From the NCBI RefSeq assembly GCF_024398015.1, contig NZ_CP073747.1, positions 3,283,001 through 3,347,000 of the forward strand: a stretch of DNA of 64,000 nucleotides. Direction: 5' to 3'. The stretch is from Kordiimonas sp. SCSIO 12610. GTDB lineage: Bacteria > Pseudomonadota > Alphaproteobacteria > Sphingomonadales > Kordiimonadaceae. Below are positions 54,317 through 62,584 of the stretch, piece by piece; the first letter of the stretch is position 1; every line of letters begins with the position of its first letter. A model generated the notes under the pieces. It did no database searches, was not told where the DNA came from, and saw nothing but the letters and a program-made list of their open reading frames with translations. Both the position numbers and the translations under genes were made by a program.

Positions 54317-54940
54317 ATGACAACTCCAAAAGGTACATATCTACGCCCTGACCTTACTATGATCGCCGATATGATCACACCCAACTCGCGAGTACTGGAT
54401 ATTGGTTGCGACAAGGGCGATTTGTTGAATTTTCTCGTCAAAAACAAAATGGTAGATGGCCGTGGTATTGAGCTGAGCCAACAAGGCGTAAATGAATGTG
54501 TCGCCAACGGCCTCTTTGTGATTCAAGGGGACGCTGACAATGATCTAGGAGAATACCCGGACCAAAGCTTTGATTATGTCGTTCTCTCTCGCACACTGCA
54601 AGCGGTCAAAGATCCCCAAAAAGTTCTAAGAGAATTACTACGAATAGGGAAAAAAGCGATTGTCACGATACCTAATTTTGGTCAATGGCGGGTACGTGTT
54701 AACCTATTCACGAGTGGCAGAATGCCAGTAACCAAATCCTTGGACAAAACCTGGTACAATACTGACAACATTCACTTTTGTACCATATTAGACCTATTCG
54801 ATTTAATCGAACAGGAAGGTTATGTTGTTGAAACATTTATTCCCTATAATAAAGACGGTAAGCGCGTAGTTAAGGCGCGGAATTATGCAAATTTCTTTGC
54901 AGACAATGCTCTGTTTTTACTAAATAAAGAAGAATATTAG
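54317..54940 (+). CDS. metW: methionine biosynthesis protein MetW
   Basis: A 207-residue SAM-methyltransferase-like protein: V-L-D-I-G-C-D-K-G near 25-33, I-Q-G-D-A-D near 74-79, and R-M-P-V-T-K-S-L-D-K-T-W-Y-N-T-D-N-I-H-F-C, typical of MetW. It partners MetX; in some bacteria both are needed for homoserine activation. ATG two bases after the metX stop. Confidence 0.95.
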   Translation: MTTPKGTYLRPDLTMIADMITPNSRVLDIGCDKGDLLNFLVKNKMVDGRGIELSQQGVNECVANGLFVIQGDADNDLGEYPDQSFDYVVLSRTLQAVKDPQKVLRELLRIGKKAIVTIPNFGQWRVRVNLFTSGRMPVTKSLDKTWYNTDNIHFCTILDLFDLIEQEGYVVETFIPYNKDGKRVVKARNYANFFADNALFLLNKEEY

Positions 54941-54960
54941 GGGTTACTTAACCTCATTCC

Positions 54961-54980
54961 TATACGCTATCATGCGTATA
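54961..54980. promoter_or_regulatory. 7-bp inverted repeat between metW and the solute-binding protein gene
   Basis: TATACGC-TATCAT-GCGTATA, a perfect dyad with a 6-base centre, 20 bases after metW and 33 before the next gene. A short stem without T-run, so more likely an operator than a terminator. Confidence 0.35.
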
Positions 54981-55012
54981 AATTGTAATGCTGAAACACA
55001 GGCCATATTATC

Positions 55013-55750
55013 ATGCGGGTAACAGGGAAGATTTTCGTTCTAACAACTCTGTGCTTAGGCATTGCCCTAAGCCCTGTTATTAGTCAGGACATAGTCGATA
55101 AGACATCATCTCAGCACCCCGATATAAAAATAGGCAGTCAAGAAATACCAAAAGCGTACTGGGAAGGCGGCGACGGCGACTATAACAAAGTTCTCGACTA
55201 TTTAATCGCGGGCTATCCAGGTAAAGTAGAGGTCACCTTTCTGCCTTCATCCCGATTAAACCGTTTCCTTGATTCTGGCTTGGTCGATTGCTCCTATATA
55301 AGCGTCACACCAAATTCGGAAACAATGGAATTTATTGGTCCAACAAACACAATTTCCGTTACTGCTTACACACGAAATGGTCTCAAGGATATCAAAAAAC
55401 CTGATGATTTAATATCTATCCCATTCGCCATTGACGTAAATCTGAAATCGATTGCGCGGCAGCATGATTTAGAACCTGCGATGTCGTTACAAAGCCAAAC
55501 GCAAATGATTAGCCTGTTAGCGAAAGGTAGAATTGATGCCTTGGTTGGTTACGACTATGATCTGGATTTATTGGTAAGTGAATTAAACTATACAGACCAA
55601 TTGAAAAAAACTTCTATCAAATTCGCTGAGTTTGAGGACGGGATGACTTGCCACAGAACAGAAAAAACCCAAAAGTTTAGAGAAATCGTTAAACAGAACC
55701 TTATCAAAGCAAGGGAAACTGGATTTTTAAGAGAAATCTTTGACAAATAG
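55013..55750 (+). CDS. periplasmic solute-binding protein-like (SBP_bac_3 type)
   Basis: A 245-residue exported protein with a signal peptide (1-25, L-S-P-V-I-S-Q-D) and a two-lobe solute-binding fold: Y-L-I-A-G-Y-P-G near 63-70, L-D-S-G-L-V-D-C-S near 87-95, I-D-A-L-V-G-Y-D-Y near 182-190. Similar proteins bind amino acids or act as bare sensory binders; no transporter genes are adjacent, so it may be a stand-alone sensor-type binder. Convergent with rraA, five bases apart. Confidence 0.78.
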   Translation: MRVTGKIFVLTTLCLGIALSPVISQDIVDKTSSQHPDIKIGSQEIPKAYWEGGDGDYNKVLDYLIAGYPGKVEVTFLPSSRLNRFLDSGLVDCSYISVTPNSETMEFIGPTNTISVTAYTRNGLKDIKKPDDLISIPFAIDVNLKSIARQHDLEPAMSLQSQTQMISLLAKGRIDALVGYDYDLDLLVSELNYTDQLKKTSIKFAEFEDGMTCHRTEKTQKFREIVKQNLIKARETGFLREIFDK

Positions 55751-55755
55751 ACGTT

Positions 55756-56262
55756 TCAAAGTGACGGCAACTCTGGTGATACAACCACCCCATCACCATC
55801 AGCAATGATCCAAAACCCGGGCTTAACGATAACGCCGCCTATTGAAATAGGAATATTGATATCACCTTGATTGTTCTTTATCGATTTACGAGGGCAAGTG
55901 GCCAGCGCTTTAATTCCGATATCTTCATCTATTAATTCATGGATATCACGAACACAGCCATTAACGATGATACCTGCCCAACCATTTTGACTAGCCAAGG
56001 CAGCCAGATTACCCCCCACAAGCGCAGAGCGCATACTTCCAGCACCGTCAATGATCAATACTCTACCTTCACCCTGTTCTTCCAACAAAGTTCGAACATG
56101 CGTATTATCATCGATTGTTTTCAGCGTAGAAACCGGCCCGGCAAAATCCAAACGTTTACCATAGTCACGCCAGGGCAGTGCAATAACATCAACTGCACGA
56201 CCAGAGGCGTCACAAACATCTGCCGTAGCAAGTTTGGGAATTTTCGCCGTGCGAGAAGCCAA
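55756..56262 (-). CDS. rraA: RraA family protein (RNase E inhibitor / aldolase fold)
   Basis: A 168-residue RraA-type protein. A-T-A-D-V-C-D-A near 12-19, G-R-V-L-I-I-D-G-A-G-S-M-R-S-A-L near 66-81, N-G-W-A-G-I-I-V-N-G-C-V-R-D near 93-106 are family blocks. In E. coli RraA binds and inhibits RNase E; related proteins are 4-hydroxy-4-methyl-2-oxoglutarate aldolases, so the role is unsettled. TTG start, five bases after the small upstream gene. Confidence 0.87.
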   Translation of the reverse strand: MASRTAKIPKLATADVCDASGRAVDVIALPWRDYGKRLDFAGPVSTLKTIDDNTHVRTLLEEQGEGRVLIIDGAGSMRSALVGGNLAALASQNGWAGIIVNGCVRDIHELIDEDIGIKALATCPRKSIKNNQGDINIPISIGGVIVKPGFWIIADGDGVVVSPELPSL

Positions 56263-56267
56263 TAGAG

Positions 56268-56453
56268 TTATTCGCTTTTCTGGTGGATGATTGGCACCAA
56301 CATGTCACCCCATGCACCTTCTTCATTATGATATCTTGAAGCACGCATAAGTTCTACGGATACACCAGCATTCACTGCAGCAATAACAGCATCATTCAAA
56401 CGATGTAATGAATTTGCAATCTGTCTAATCGCCATTTCTTTATCTTCAGTCAT
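56268..56453 (-). CDS. small conserved-looking protein upstream of rraA
   Basis: Unknown family. The 61-residue product (from ATG 56453, AAAGGA box ten bases upstream) is helical in its first half (I-A-N-S-L-H-R-L-N-D-A-V-I-A-A-V-N) and ends with R-A-S-R-Y-H-N-E-E-G-A-W-G-D-M-L-V-P-I-I, a pattern seen in conserved hypotheticals. A GTG ten codons upstream is possible. Likely in one unit with rraA. Confidence 0.6.
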   Translation of the reverse strand: MTEDKEMAIRQIANSLHRLNDAVIAAVNAGVSVELMRASRYHNEEGAWGDMLVPIIHQKSE

Positions 56454-56615
56454 ATCCGTAAAGTCCTTTTGTTTACTAGTCACAATTATCTTTTAAACTG
56501 TAATATTGAAATATTGATATAAATATAACAGCTTAAAAGTAATTATAATACATTTTATTATAAAAAATTCAAATCTAGATAGAAAGTCGCCATCCCGTAG
56601 CGTCCTAATCAGGAT

Positions 56616-57338
56616 TTAGCCACCAATCATCAGTGGTTGACTGCGCAACTTGAGTTTTTTGTCAGGAATTGCACCATAAACCTGCTTACGCGCACACACA
56701 ATCAGAGCGCCCCCAAGGTTTTTCCCAAAAAACCGAATTGGCCGTTCGCACACAGGAAGCAGCTTATCAACACTTAGACGCGAAAACGGTGGAAGCATTA
56801 ACGCCGTATCCCACCAATCGATCGGCAACATTTGTTCCTGCATCAACAGTCTAAGCTGAGTAGCTGAATAGGGCCGGCCCGAACCAAATGGTGTATTTTC
56901 GAGCGTGGACCAAATACGTCTTCGGTTGGGTACTACAATAATCACGTGCCCTCCTGGGGCCAAAACACGCCAAACTTCACGAAGCAAGTGTTTGGGGCGA
57001 CTTGAATGCTCTAATGCGTGTACCAGTAGCATATAGTCAACCGCAGAGTCCGCCAGTGGCAATTGATGATAACTTGTAAGTATACTTCTGTTATTATTGA
57101 AACTCGGCCAATGCGTCACGCCCTGATCCGCAGGCATAAAGGCAAATGTTTCTGCACCCAATTCCTTAGCACGTGATAAATAAGGTAATGTATACCCTAA
57201 CCCCACCATCATTTTATGCTGCAATGTTGCTGGATCCTGCTCCCACATCTGAAGCAAGCGCTCGCCAATAATCTGATCAACCGACTTCCCAAGCGGGCTT
57301 TGGTAAAATTCGCGAAATGCTAGCACATCAGCACGCAT
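56616..57338 (-). CDS. class I SAM-dependent methyltransferase
   Basis: A 240-residue methyltransferase-11-type protein: P-L-A-D-S-A-V-D-Y-M-L-L-V-H-A-L-E-H near 90-107 and E-V-W-R-V-L-A-P-G-G-H-V-I-I-V-V-P-N near 116-133 are clear motif II/III blocks; the motif I glycine loop is weak. Substrate unknown. ATG at 57338 has a GGAAG box. Confidence 0.85.
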   Translation of the reverse strand: MRADVLAFREFYQSPLGKSVDQIIGERLLQMWEQDPATLQHKMMVGLGYTLPYLSRAKELGAETFAFMPADQGVTHWPSFNNNRSILTSYHQLPLADSAVDYMLLVHALEHSSRPKHLLREVWRVLAPGGHVIIVVPNRRRIWSTLENTPFGSGRPYSATQLRLLMQEQMLPIDWWDTALMLPPFSRLSVDKLLPVCERPIRFFGKNLGGALIVCARKQVYGAIPDKKLKLRSQPLMIGG

Positions 57339-57503
57339 AGAGGTTTCTTCCAATCAATAGAATATTATATGGCCCATCGAGACACCAAGATATTCATGAC
57401 CATACATCCAGCCAAACAATAGACATCGACTAATATCGGTAGCCTTTTTTAAAAACACAATTATAAACACTATACACCGATAAATGCGAAAGTAAGTTCC
57501 AAA

Positions 57504-58661
57504 ATGCCCGCTATATTATTTGCTGTTTTTATTGATCTAGTTGGGTTTGGAATTATCGTTCCTATTTTGCCTTTTTTGATCGACAAATACGACGGTGATA
57601 CATTCACAGGCACCGCTTTAATTTCGGTATATTCACTTTTCGCCTTGGTGGCGGGCCCTGTTTGGGGGCGTATGTCCGACAAGTTTGGCAGAAAACCAGC
57701 ACTCGCTGCAACCTTCATCGGTGCGACGGCGTCCTATGTAACCCTTGCTCATGCGGATAGTTTGTTATGGTTATTTATAGCAAGGGCAATGTCAGGGGCA
57801 ATGGCTGGCAACATCGGTATCGTTATGGCTGCTATGGCCGATATGACAACAGCAAAAAACCGTGGCAGAGCCATGGGTTATGTGGGTGCGGCCTTTGGGT
57901 TTGGATTCGCTTTTGGGCCTGCGATTGGGGGCTTGCTTGGCGGTACAGGCGACAACATTAGCATCTACCTGCCGGGCTTAATAGCTGCGGCCTTGTCGTT
58001 TATTGCTATGATTTTAACGATTTTATTTGTGCCGGAAACCAACAGCACCAAAAATGACGTCAGCGAGCCAACTAACAACCAAGAAGTACATTGGACCCAA
58101 ATATTTACGCCATCTACAGGGTATCTTATTTTTTCTATGTTTGTTCTGGCTGCCATTAGCCAAAGCATTACTTTCTCGATTACGCCCTTTTGGGCAAAAC
58201 ACACCCTCCTATGGGACAGCAAACAAGTTGGATTTCTTTTAATGGGCACCGGCTTAGCTGTTGCCTTTATACAAGCCTTCGCGATTGGCCCAATGTTTCA
58301 TAAGTTTGGGGAAACCACATCTCTTGCATTTGGGGCGATTGTTAACATTTTAGGATGTTTGATTATCGTTATATTCCCTGCCAGCTTAACCACTGCCCTG
58401 ATTGGCCTTCCAATGATTATGAGTGGCCTAACAATCGCATTCCCGGCATTGAACAGTATTCTGTCCCAAAGAACAGATAAACGCCTACAAGGCACAGCCC
58501 TTGGCTTCTCAAATGGCTTGTCGGCAGGTGGCAGGGTATTTGGTCCTTTACTCGCCGGAAGTCTGTTCACAAATTACGCGCCCAGCACACCATTCATACT
58601 GGTTGCCCTTACAGGGTTAATCGTGATGTTTTGGACCTACTATGAAAGTAAAAAAGTATAA
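57504..58661 (+). CDS. MFS transporter, TetA-like
   Basis: A 385-residue 12-helix major facilitator carrier. Motif A G-R-M-S-D-K-F-G-R-K-P near 54-64, D-L-V-G-F-G-I-I-V-P-I-L-P near 11-23 and G-F-S-N-G-L-S-A-G-G-R-V-F-G-P-L near 331-346 resemble drug:H+ antiporters of the TCR/TetA branch. Whether it exports a drug or a metabolite is unknown. Confidence 0.88.
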   Translation: MPAILFAVFIDLVGFGIIVPILPFLIDKYDGDTFTGTALISVYSLFALVAGPVWGRMSDKFGRKPALAATFIGATASYVTLAHADSLLWLFIARAMSGAMAGNIGIVMAAMADMTTAKNRGRAMGYVGAAFGFGFAFGPAIGGLLGGTGDNISIYLPGLIAAALSFIAMILTILFVPETNSTKNDVSEPTNNQEVHWTQIFTPSTGYLIFSMFVLAAISQSITFSITPFWAKHTLLWDSKQVGFLLMGTGLAVAFIQAFAIGPMFHKFGETTSLAFGAIVNILGCLIIVIFPASLTTALIGLPMIMSGLTIAFPALNSILSQRTDKRLQGTALGFSNGLSAGGRVFGPLLAGSLFTNYAPSTPFILVALTGLIVMFWTYYESKKV

Positions 58662-58674
58662 TAGAATTAGGCTA

Positions 58675-59340
58675 TTATGCTTCGCCGAGCACACATCCCG
58701 ACTGAATAGGAATAAGCCACTCCGACATTTTATTCGCACTATCTTCAATCGCTTGATTGAAAGCAGCCGCGATAGCAGCACCGCCAGCAGAAAGCACTGG
58801 CTTTTCTACAACGAAAGTCTGTTTGCCAAGTAACACACCATTGGTCACATTCAACAAAGTCAACTCTATGGTGGAAGCTACTTTATCATCCTGAGGAATA
58901 TCACCGGGAACCAGTTCAAATGCCCATACATGAACTGCCATACGGCAACCAACCTTAACGTCCAGCCCGCCTTCGCTAATCAACTGAACACCAGATTTGA
59001 CGGCAATAGACCGCGCCATGTAACCACGTATCAAATCACTAAGGTTTGCTGACCAACTTGTTGAAGCGATGGCACTTCGACGAAAGTCTGGTAGCCTCAC
59101 CGACATTTTGCGGCTAGCCAGCCCCTCAGCCATTAAAGGTTCATCAAGATAAATACGCGGAGCATCAGCGTTAAACGTACTGTAGCCCCCCTGATATTCC
59201 AACGAATATACTTCATCCGCATCCCCGTCACCGCCGAAAGAAATCAGTGGCCCGCACGCGGATATAAGAAGCAGAGAACCAATACCTAGCGTTGCCTTAA
59301 TTGCCTTAAGAAGTCCTCGTTCTTTAAATTCAGACAACAT
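58675..59340 (-). CDS. ABC-type transport auxiliary lipoprotein (PqiC/YmbA-like)
   Basis: A 221-residue lipoprotein with lipobox L-I-S-A-C29 and an ABC-transporter auxiliary domain (Y-L-D-E-P-L, S-W-S-A-N-L-S-D-L-I-R-G-Y and a C-terminal A-A-A-F-N-Q-A-I-E near 189-197). It is the last gene of the MCE operon, overlapping mlaD by one base (TAATG), and probably carries lipids at the outer membrane, like PqiC/YmbA. Confidence 0.87.
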   Translation of the reverse strand: MLSEFKERGLLKAIKATLGIGSLLLISACGPLISFGGDGDADEVYSLEYQGGYSTFNADAPRIYLDEPLMAEGLASRKMSVRLPDFRRSAIASTSWSANLSDLIRGYMARSIAVKSGVQLISEGGLDVKVGCRMAVHVWAFELVPGDIPQDDKVASTIELTLLNVTNGVLLGKQTFVVEKPVLSAGGAAIAAAFNQAIEDSANKMSEWLIPIQSGCVLGEA

Positions 59341-60308
59341 TATTTCTTATCCCCTTGTGTTCGGGTTTTCGGGTCATATTCATCTTCAGGTGTACCAAAA
59401 ATAATTTCTCCAGGATTTTGTTCTATCCGTGTAACCAATCTGGAGAGGGTTCTTGCTGTCTTCCTTAAATCAACAATCATTCGTGACACTTCCGGTAAAC
59501 TACCGTTTACAAATTGTGTGACCGCTCCTTCGTTTGCGGCAACAAGCGCATCGACACGACCCAGCATTTCCTGCGCAGTTTGCATCGTTTTTATGGCTTC
59601 AGCTATCAGCGGTTTTGCATCATTTGCAATCAGTTCATTGCCTGAATTGGCAAGTTTTTGGATAGCATTAGCTGCGCCCGCAACCTCAACCAATGCTGCA
59701 CGGGCATCAACAATTAAACCATCAATATCTTTCGTCCCAGTCGCTAAATTTCCGGTGATTTGATTTGTATTTTTTAGAATACCGGCGATTTCAGCCAGAT
59801 TTTCATCAGCAAGTAGTTTCTGTACCTGTGCAACGGCAAGTCCTGCCGCATCCAACAGGTCAGGCGCACTTGCAAACAAAACCTGCAACCCGGAAACTTG
59901 AGCCGGTATCACCGGCCGCTCTTGCCCGGGGTGCGGTGTAAGCAAAGGAGCCTCTGGCGGACCGCCAAAGAGTTCAATATAAGCAACGCCAGTAAAGCCC
60001 TGAAAGTCCAGCCTTGCGGTTGCCCCTTCATTCACCGGAACTTCGGCGCGAAGTCGAACCCAAACTCTTACTTTTCTGGGGTCATCTGGTGCGAGTGTAA
60101 TATCCCGCACTTCACCAACAGGGATACCAAGGTAGAATACCGTTCCACGCTTAACCAGACCAGAAACCGTATCATTGAAATAAATGTCATAATCTTTGTA
60201 TTCAGCATCCAGATCAACTTTTGCAATCCAGACCGCAAAGCCGACCAATCCTGCCAAAAAGGCCAAAACAAACCCGCCGACCAATATATGTGAGGCGCGT
60301 GTTTCCAT
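59340..60308 (-). CDS. mlaD: MlaD family (MCE domain) lipid transport protein
   Basis: A 322-residue substrate-binding protein of an MCE lipid transporter: one N-terminal transmembrane helix (about 10-28) and an MCE domain (about 38-115; V-F-Y-L-G-I-P-V-G-E-V), then a long helical tail (about 140-290). Probably a hexamer in the periplasm that passes phospholipids to or from the MlaE permease. Preceded by a 105-base gap with no gene but with a TGATCACAA motif. Confidence 0.92.
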   Translation of the reverse strand: METRASHILVGGFVLAFLAGLVGFAVWIAKVDLDAEYKDYDIYFNDTVSGLVKRGTVFYLGIPVGEVRDITLAPDDPRKVRVWVRLRAEVPVNEGATARLDFQGFTGVAYIELFGGPPEAPLLTPHPGQERPVIPAQVSGLQVLFASAPDLLDAAGLAVAQVQKLLADENLAEIAGILKNTNQITGNLATGTKDIDGLIVDARAALVEVAGAANAIQKLANSGNELIANDAKPLIAEAIKTMQTAQEMLGRVDALVAANEGAVTQFVNGSLPEVSRMIVDLRKTARTLSRLVTRIEQNPGEIIFGTPEDEYDPKTRTQGDKK

Positions 60309-60382
60309 ATTTTTCTAGCCCTTCATTACTTCTATAAAGTCATTAAAATAATTTAATCTAGTTAGTTATGTGTAAACAAATA

Positions 60383-60391
60383 TGATCACAA
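60383..60391. promoter_or_regulatory. TGATCACAA motif between mlaF and mlaD
   Basis: The reverse complement of TTGTGATCA lies 75 bases upstream of the mlaD start inside the 105-base gap, and matches the motif upstream of the TonB receptor and cpdR. Suggests a regulated internal promoter, by analogy of position only. Confidence 0.4.
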
Positions 60392-60413
60392 TCAAAGGAT
60401 TATCAATCGTTTC

Positions 60414-61226
60414 TTATGCTGGAGCAAGTTGCAAACCATCAATATCGCTTGATTTTATACCAGCAGCTCGTGCCCTCGGCCCTTTGAAGTATTCTTGCAC
60501 CCAAGCATGATCAAGTTCCACAACTTCCGACAAAGGTGCATTTATCAAAATCTTCTGATCACCCAACACTGCGACCCGGTCACATGTACGTGCTAAGGTG
60601 TCAAGGTCATGGGTCACGAGAAATACGGTTAGTCCAAGCGAGTCTCTCAATTCCATAACAAGCGCATCAAACGCCGATGCCCCTATTGGGTCCAGGCCAG
60701 CAGTTGGTTCATCAAGAAACAGGATGTGCGGATCAAGCGCGAGCGCCCTTGCAAGGGCCGCACGTTTTCGCATCCCGCCCGACAAATCGGAAGGGAACTT
60801 GCAGGCCGCATCAAGCGGCAAGCCAGCCATGGTAATTTTATTTAATGACAAACAATCCATCAGGTCAGCAGGCAGATTAAAATGTTCACGCAGCGGAACC
60901 TGTACATTTTGCGCAACTGTCAGTGATGTGAATAATGCGCCGTCCTGAAATAAAACACCCCAATCGCGGCGCGATTTCCTGTCTTCTTCATCTGACATAT
61001 CAGCCTGCAAACGACCATTTATTTCAATAGATCCTTCAGCTTGCTTGATGAGGCCGATGATAGTTTTCAGCAAAACAGATTTACCCGTTCCTGAACCACC
61101 AACGATACCGAGTATTTCACCGCGGTACACATCCAGATCGAGGTTATTATGAATAACATGATCGCCGAAAGCCGTCTTAAGCCCGCGAACTTTGATAATC
61201 GCATTTTGTTTGTCGTGAATATTCAT
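60414..61226 (-). CDS. mlaF: MlaF-like lipid ABC transporter ATP-binding protein
   Basis: A 270-residue ABC ATPase of the MCE type: Walker A G-G-S-G-T-G-K-S near 43-50, signature L-S-G-G-M-R-K-R and Walker B I-L-F-L-D-E-P-T-A-G-L-D-P with T-H-D. The ATG at 61226, seven bases after the mlaE stop, is preferred over the longer frame that overlaps mlaE. Confidence 0.94.
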   Translation of the reverse strand: MNIHDKQNAIIKVRGLKTAFGDHVIHNNLDLDVYRGEILGIVGGSGTGKSVLLKTIIGLIKQAEGSIEINGRLQADMSDEEDRKSRRDWGVLFQDGALFTSLTVAQNVQVPLREHFNLPADLMDCLSLNKITMAGLPLDAACKFPSDLSGGMRKRAALARALALDPHILFLDEPTAGLDPIGASAFDALVMELRDSLGLTVFLVTHDLDTLARTCDRVAVLGDQKILINAPLSEVVELDHAWVQEYFKGPRARAAGIKSSDIDGLQLAPA

Positions 61227-61233
61227 CAAATTA

Positions 61234-62379
61234 CTAAAGCCCAATCGCAGTAAAGAAAACAGCAAAAAATGCGTCCAAAACAATTACGAGAAAGATTGAC
61301 TGGACCACAGACCGGGTTGTACGCATTCCGAGCGACGCTGCGCTTCCGCTAACAGCAAGGCCGTGGTAACAACCACTAACAACGATCACAATGGCAAAAA
61401 ACGGGGCTTTCAAAATGCCGGCCATGAAATGATCAAGCGTAATGACATCACGAAAATACACTATGAAATTTGCAGGGGCTATATCCAATTGAAACCACGC
61501 CATGACTATGCCGCCCATAATACCAAGTATGTCGGCATAAAACCCAAGTAATGGCAGGGCTATCAACAAGGCCAACAAACGAGGTAAAACAAGCACATCC
61601 AGCGTATTCATGCCGAGCGTTGTCATCGCATCGACTTCTTCGTTCAATCGCATTGAACCGATTTGCGCCGTAAATGAACTTCCCGAGCGGCCAGCAACAA
61701 TAATTGCGGTCAACAATATCCCCAATTCGCGGAGGTGGGAAATACCAAGCATATCAATTACGAATATATCCGCGCCAAATTTGGCTAATTGAACGGCCCC
61801 CTGGTTGACCATAACGGCACCGATTAAAAACGATATTAATCCAACAATGCCCATTGCCTTTAGGCCAACCACTTCCAATTGATGGATAAGTGGTATTACC
61901 CGTATGCGGCCAGGATCAAAAATCGCTCCAAACAGCCTTGAGAGAACCAGTCCGATAAATCCAAGCAAATTCCTAGCTGAATTCATGAACGAAAATGCGC
62001 TTTCACCCAATTCGTACAAAACCGTCACATACCATGGGTCGTGATCAGGCTCAGTCGGCGCAGGTGGCGGACACGCGGAAACGACATCAAGCAAGTTTTT
62101 GTGTTGAGCAAGCACGCCCGTCAATATTGCAGATCCGGCGTCATCGACCGCCATAGCATATCTACGAACCAATAATGCTCCCGCTGTATCAAGGCCCTGT
62201 ATGCTGGAACAATCCAAGACTGCTCCATTCTGGCATAACGAGGCTACTTTATTCATGTCTTTGTCAATTTGCTGGGCATTGTCGAGCACCCAGTCCCCCA
62301 AGAGCGTAATCATGACACTAGGACCTGATGTATCGAGAGTAATAAAAGACGAAATTGTTATATTTTTACTACCAGCCAT
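61234..62379 (-). CDS. mlaE: MlaE-like permease with N-terminal STAS domain
   Basis: A 381-residue protein that fuses a STAS domain (about 10-105, with V-L-D-C-S-S-I-Q-G-L-D-T) to an MlaE permease domain (about 140-381; G-R-S-G-S-S-F-T-A-Q-I-G, a conserved MlaE block). In enterobacteria the STAS partner MlaB is separate; fused versions are common in alphaproteobacteria. First gene of the operon mlaE-mlaF-mlaD-lipoprotein for phospholipid transport across the envelope. Confidence 0.94.
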   Translation of the reverse strand: MAGSKNITISSFITLDTSGPSVMITLLGDWVLDNAQQIDKDMNKVASLCQNGAVLDCSSIQGLDTAGALLVRRYAMAVDDAGSAILTGVLAQHKNLLDVVSACPPPAPTEPDHDPWYVTVLYELGESAFSFMNSARNLLGFIGLVLSRLFGAIFDPGRIRVIPLIHQLEVVGLKAMGIVGLISFLIGAVMVNQGAVQLAKFGADIFVIDMLGISHLRELGILLTAIIVAGRSGSSFTAQIGSMRLNEEVDAMTTLGMNTLDVLVLPRLLALLIALPLLGFYADILGIMGGIVMAWFQLDIAPANFIVYFRDVITLDHFMAGILKAPFFAIVIVVSGCYHGLAVSGSAASLGMRTTRSVVQSIFLVIVLDAFFAVFFTAIGL

Positions 62380-62584
62380 CCATATTCCAGTTCTACAAAA
62401 ATAGACATTTCTGCTTTAGGATATACTACAATGAAATAACTGCATATTGATATTAAATTTACAGCTTATCTATTGAGGCGCCATTTGAGTGCAAATCTCT
62501 CCATCGTCACGCTTTTAGAAACTAAGCGCTGGACGCGTAACGTCGTTTTATTTAAGAAAGGCGTGATTATTTGAGGCATATATC

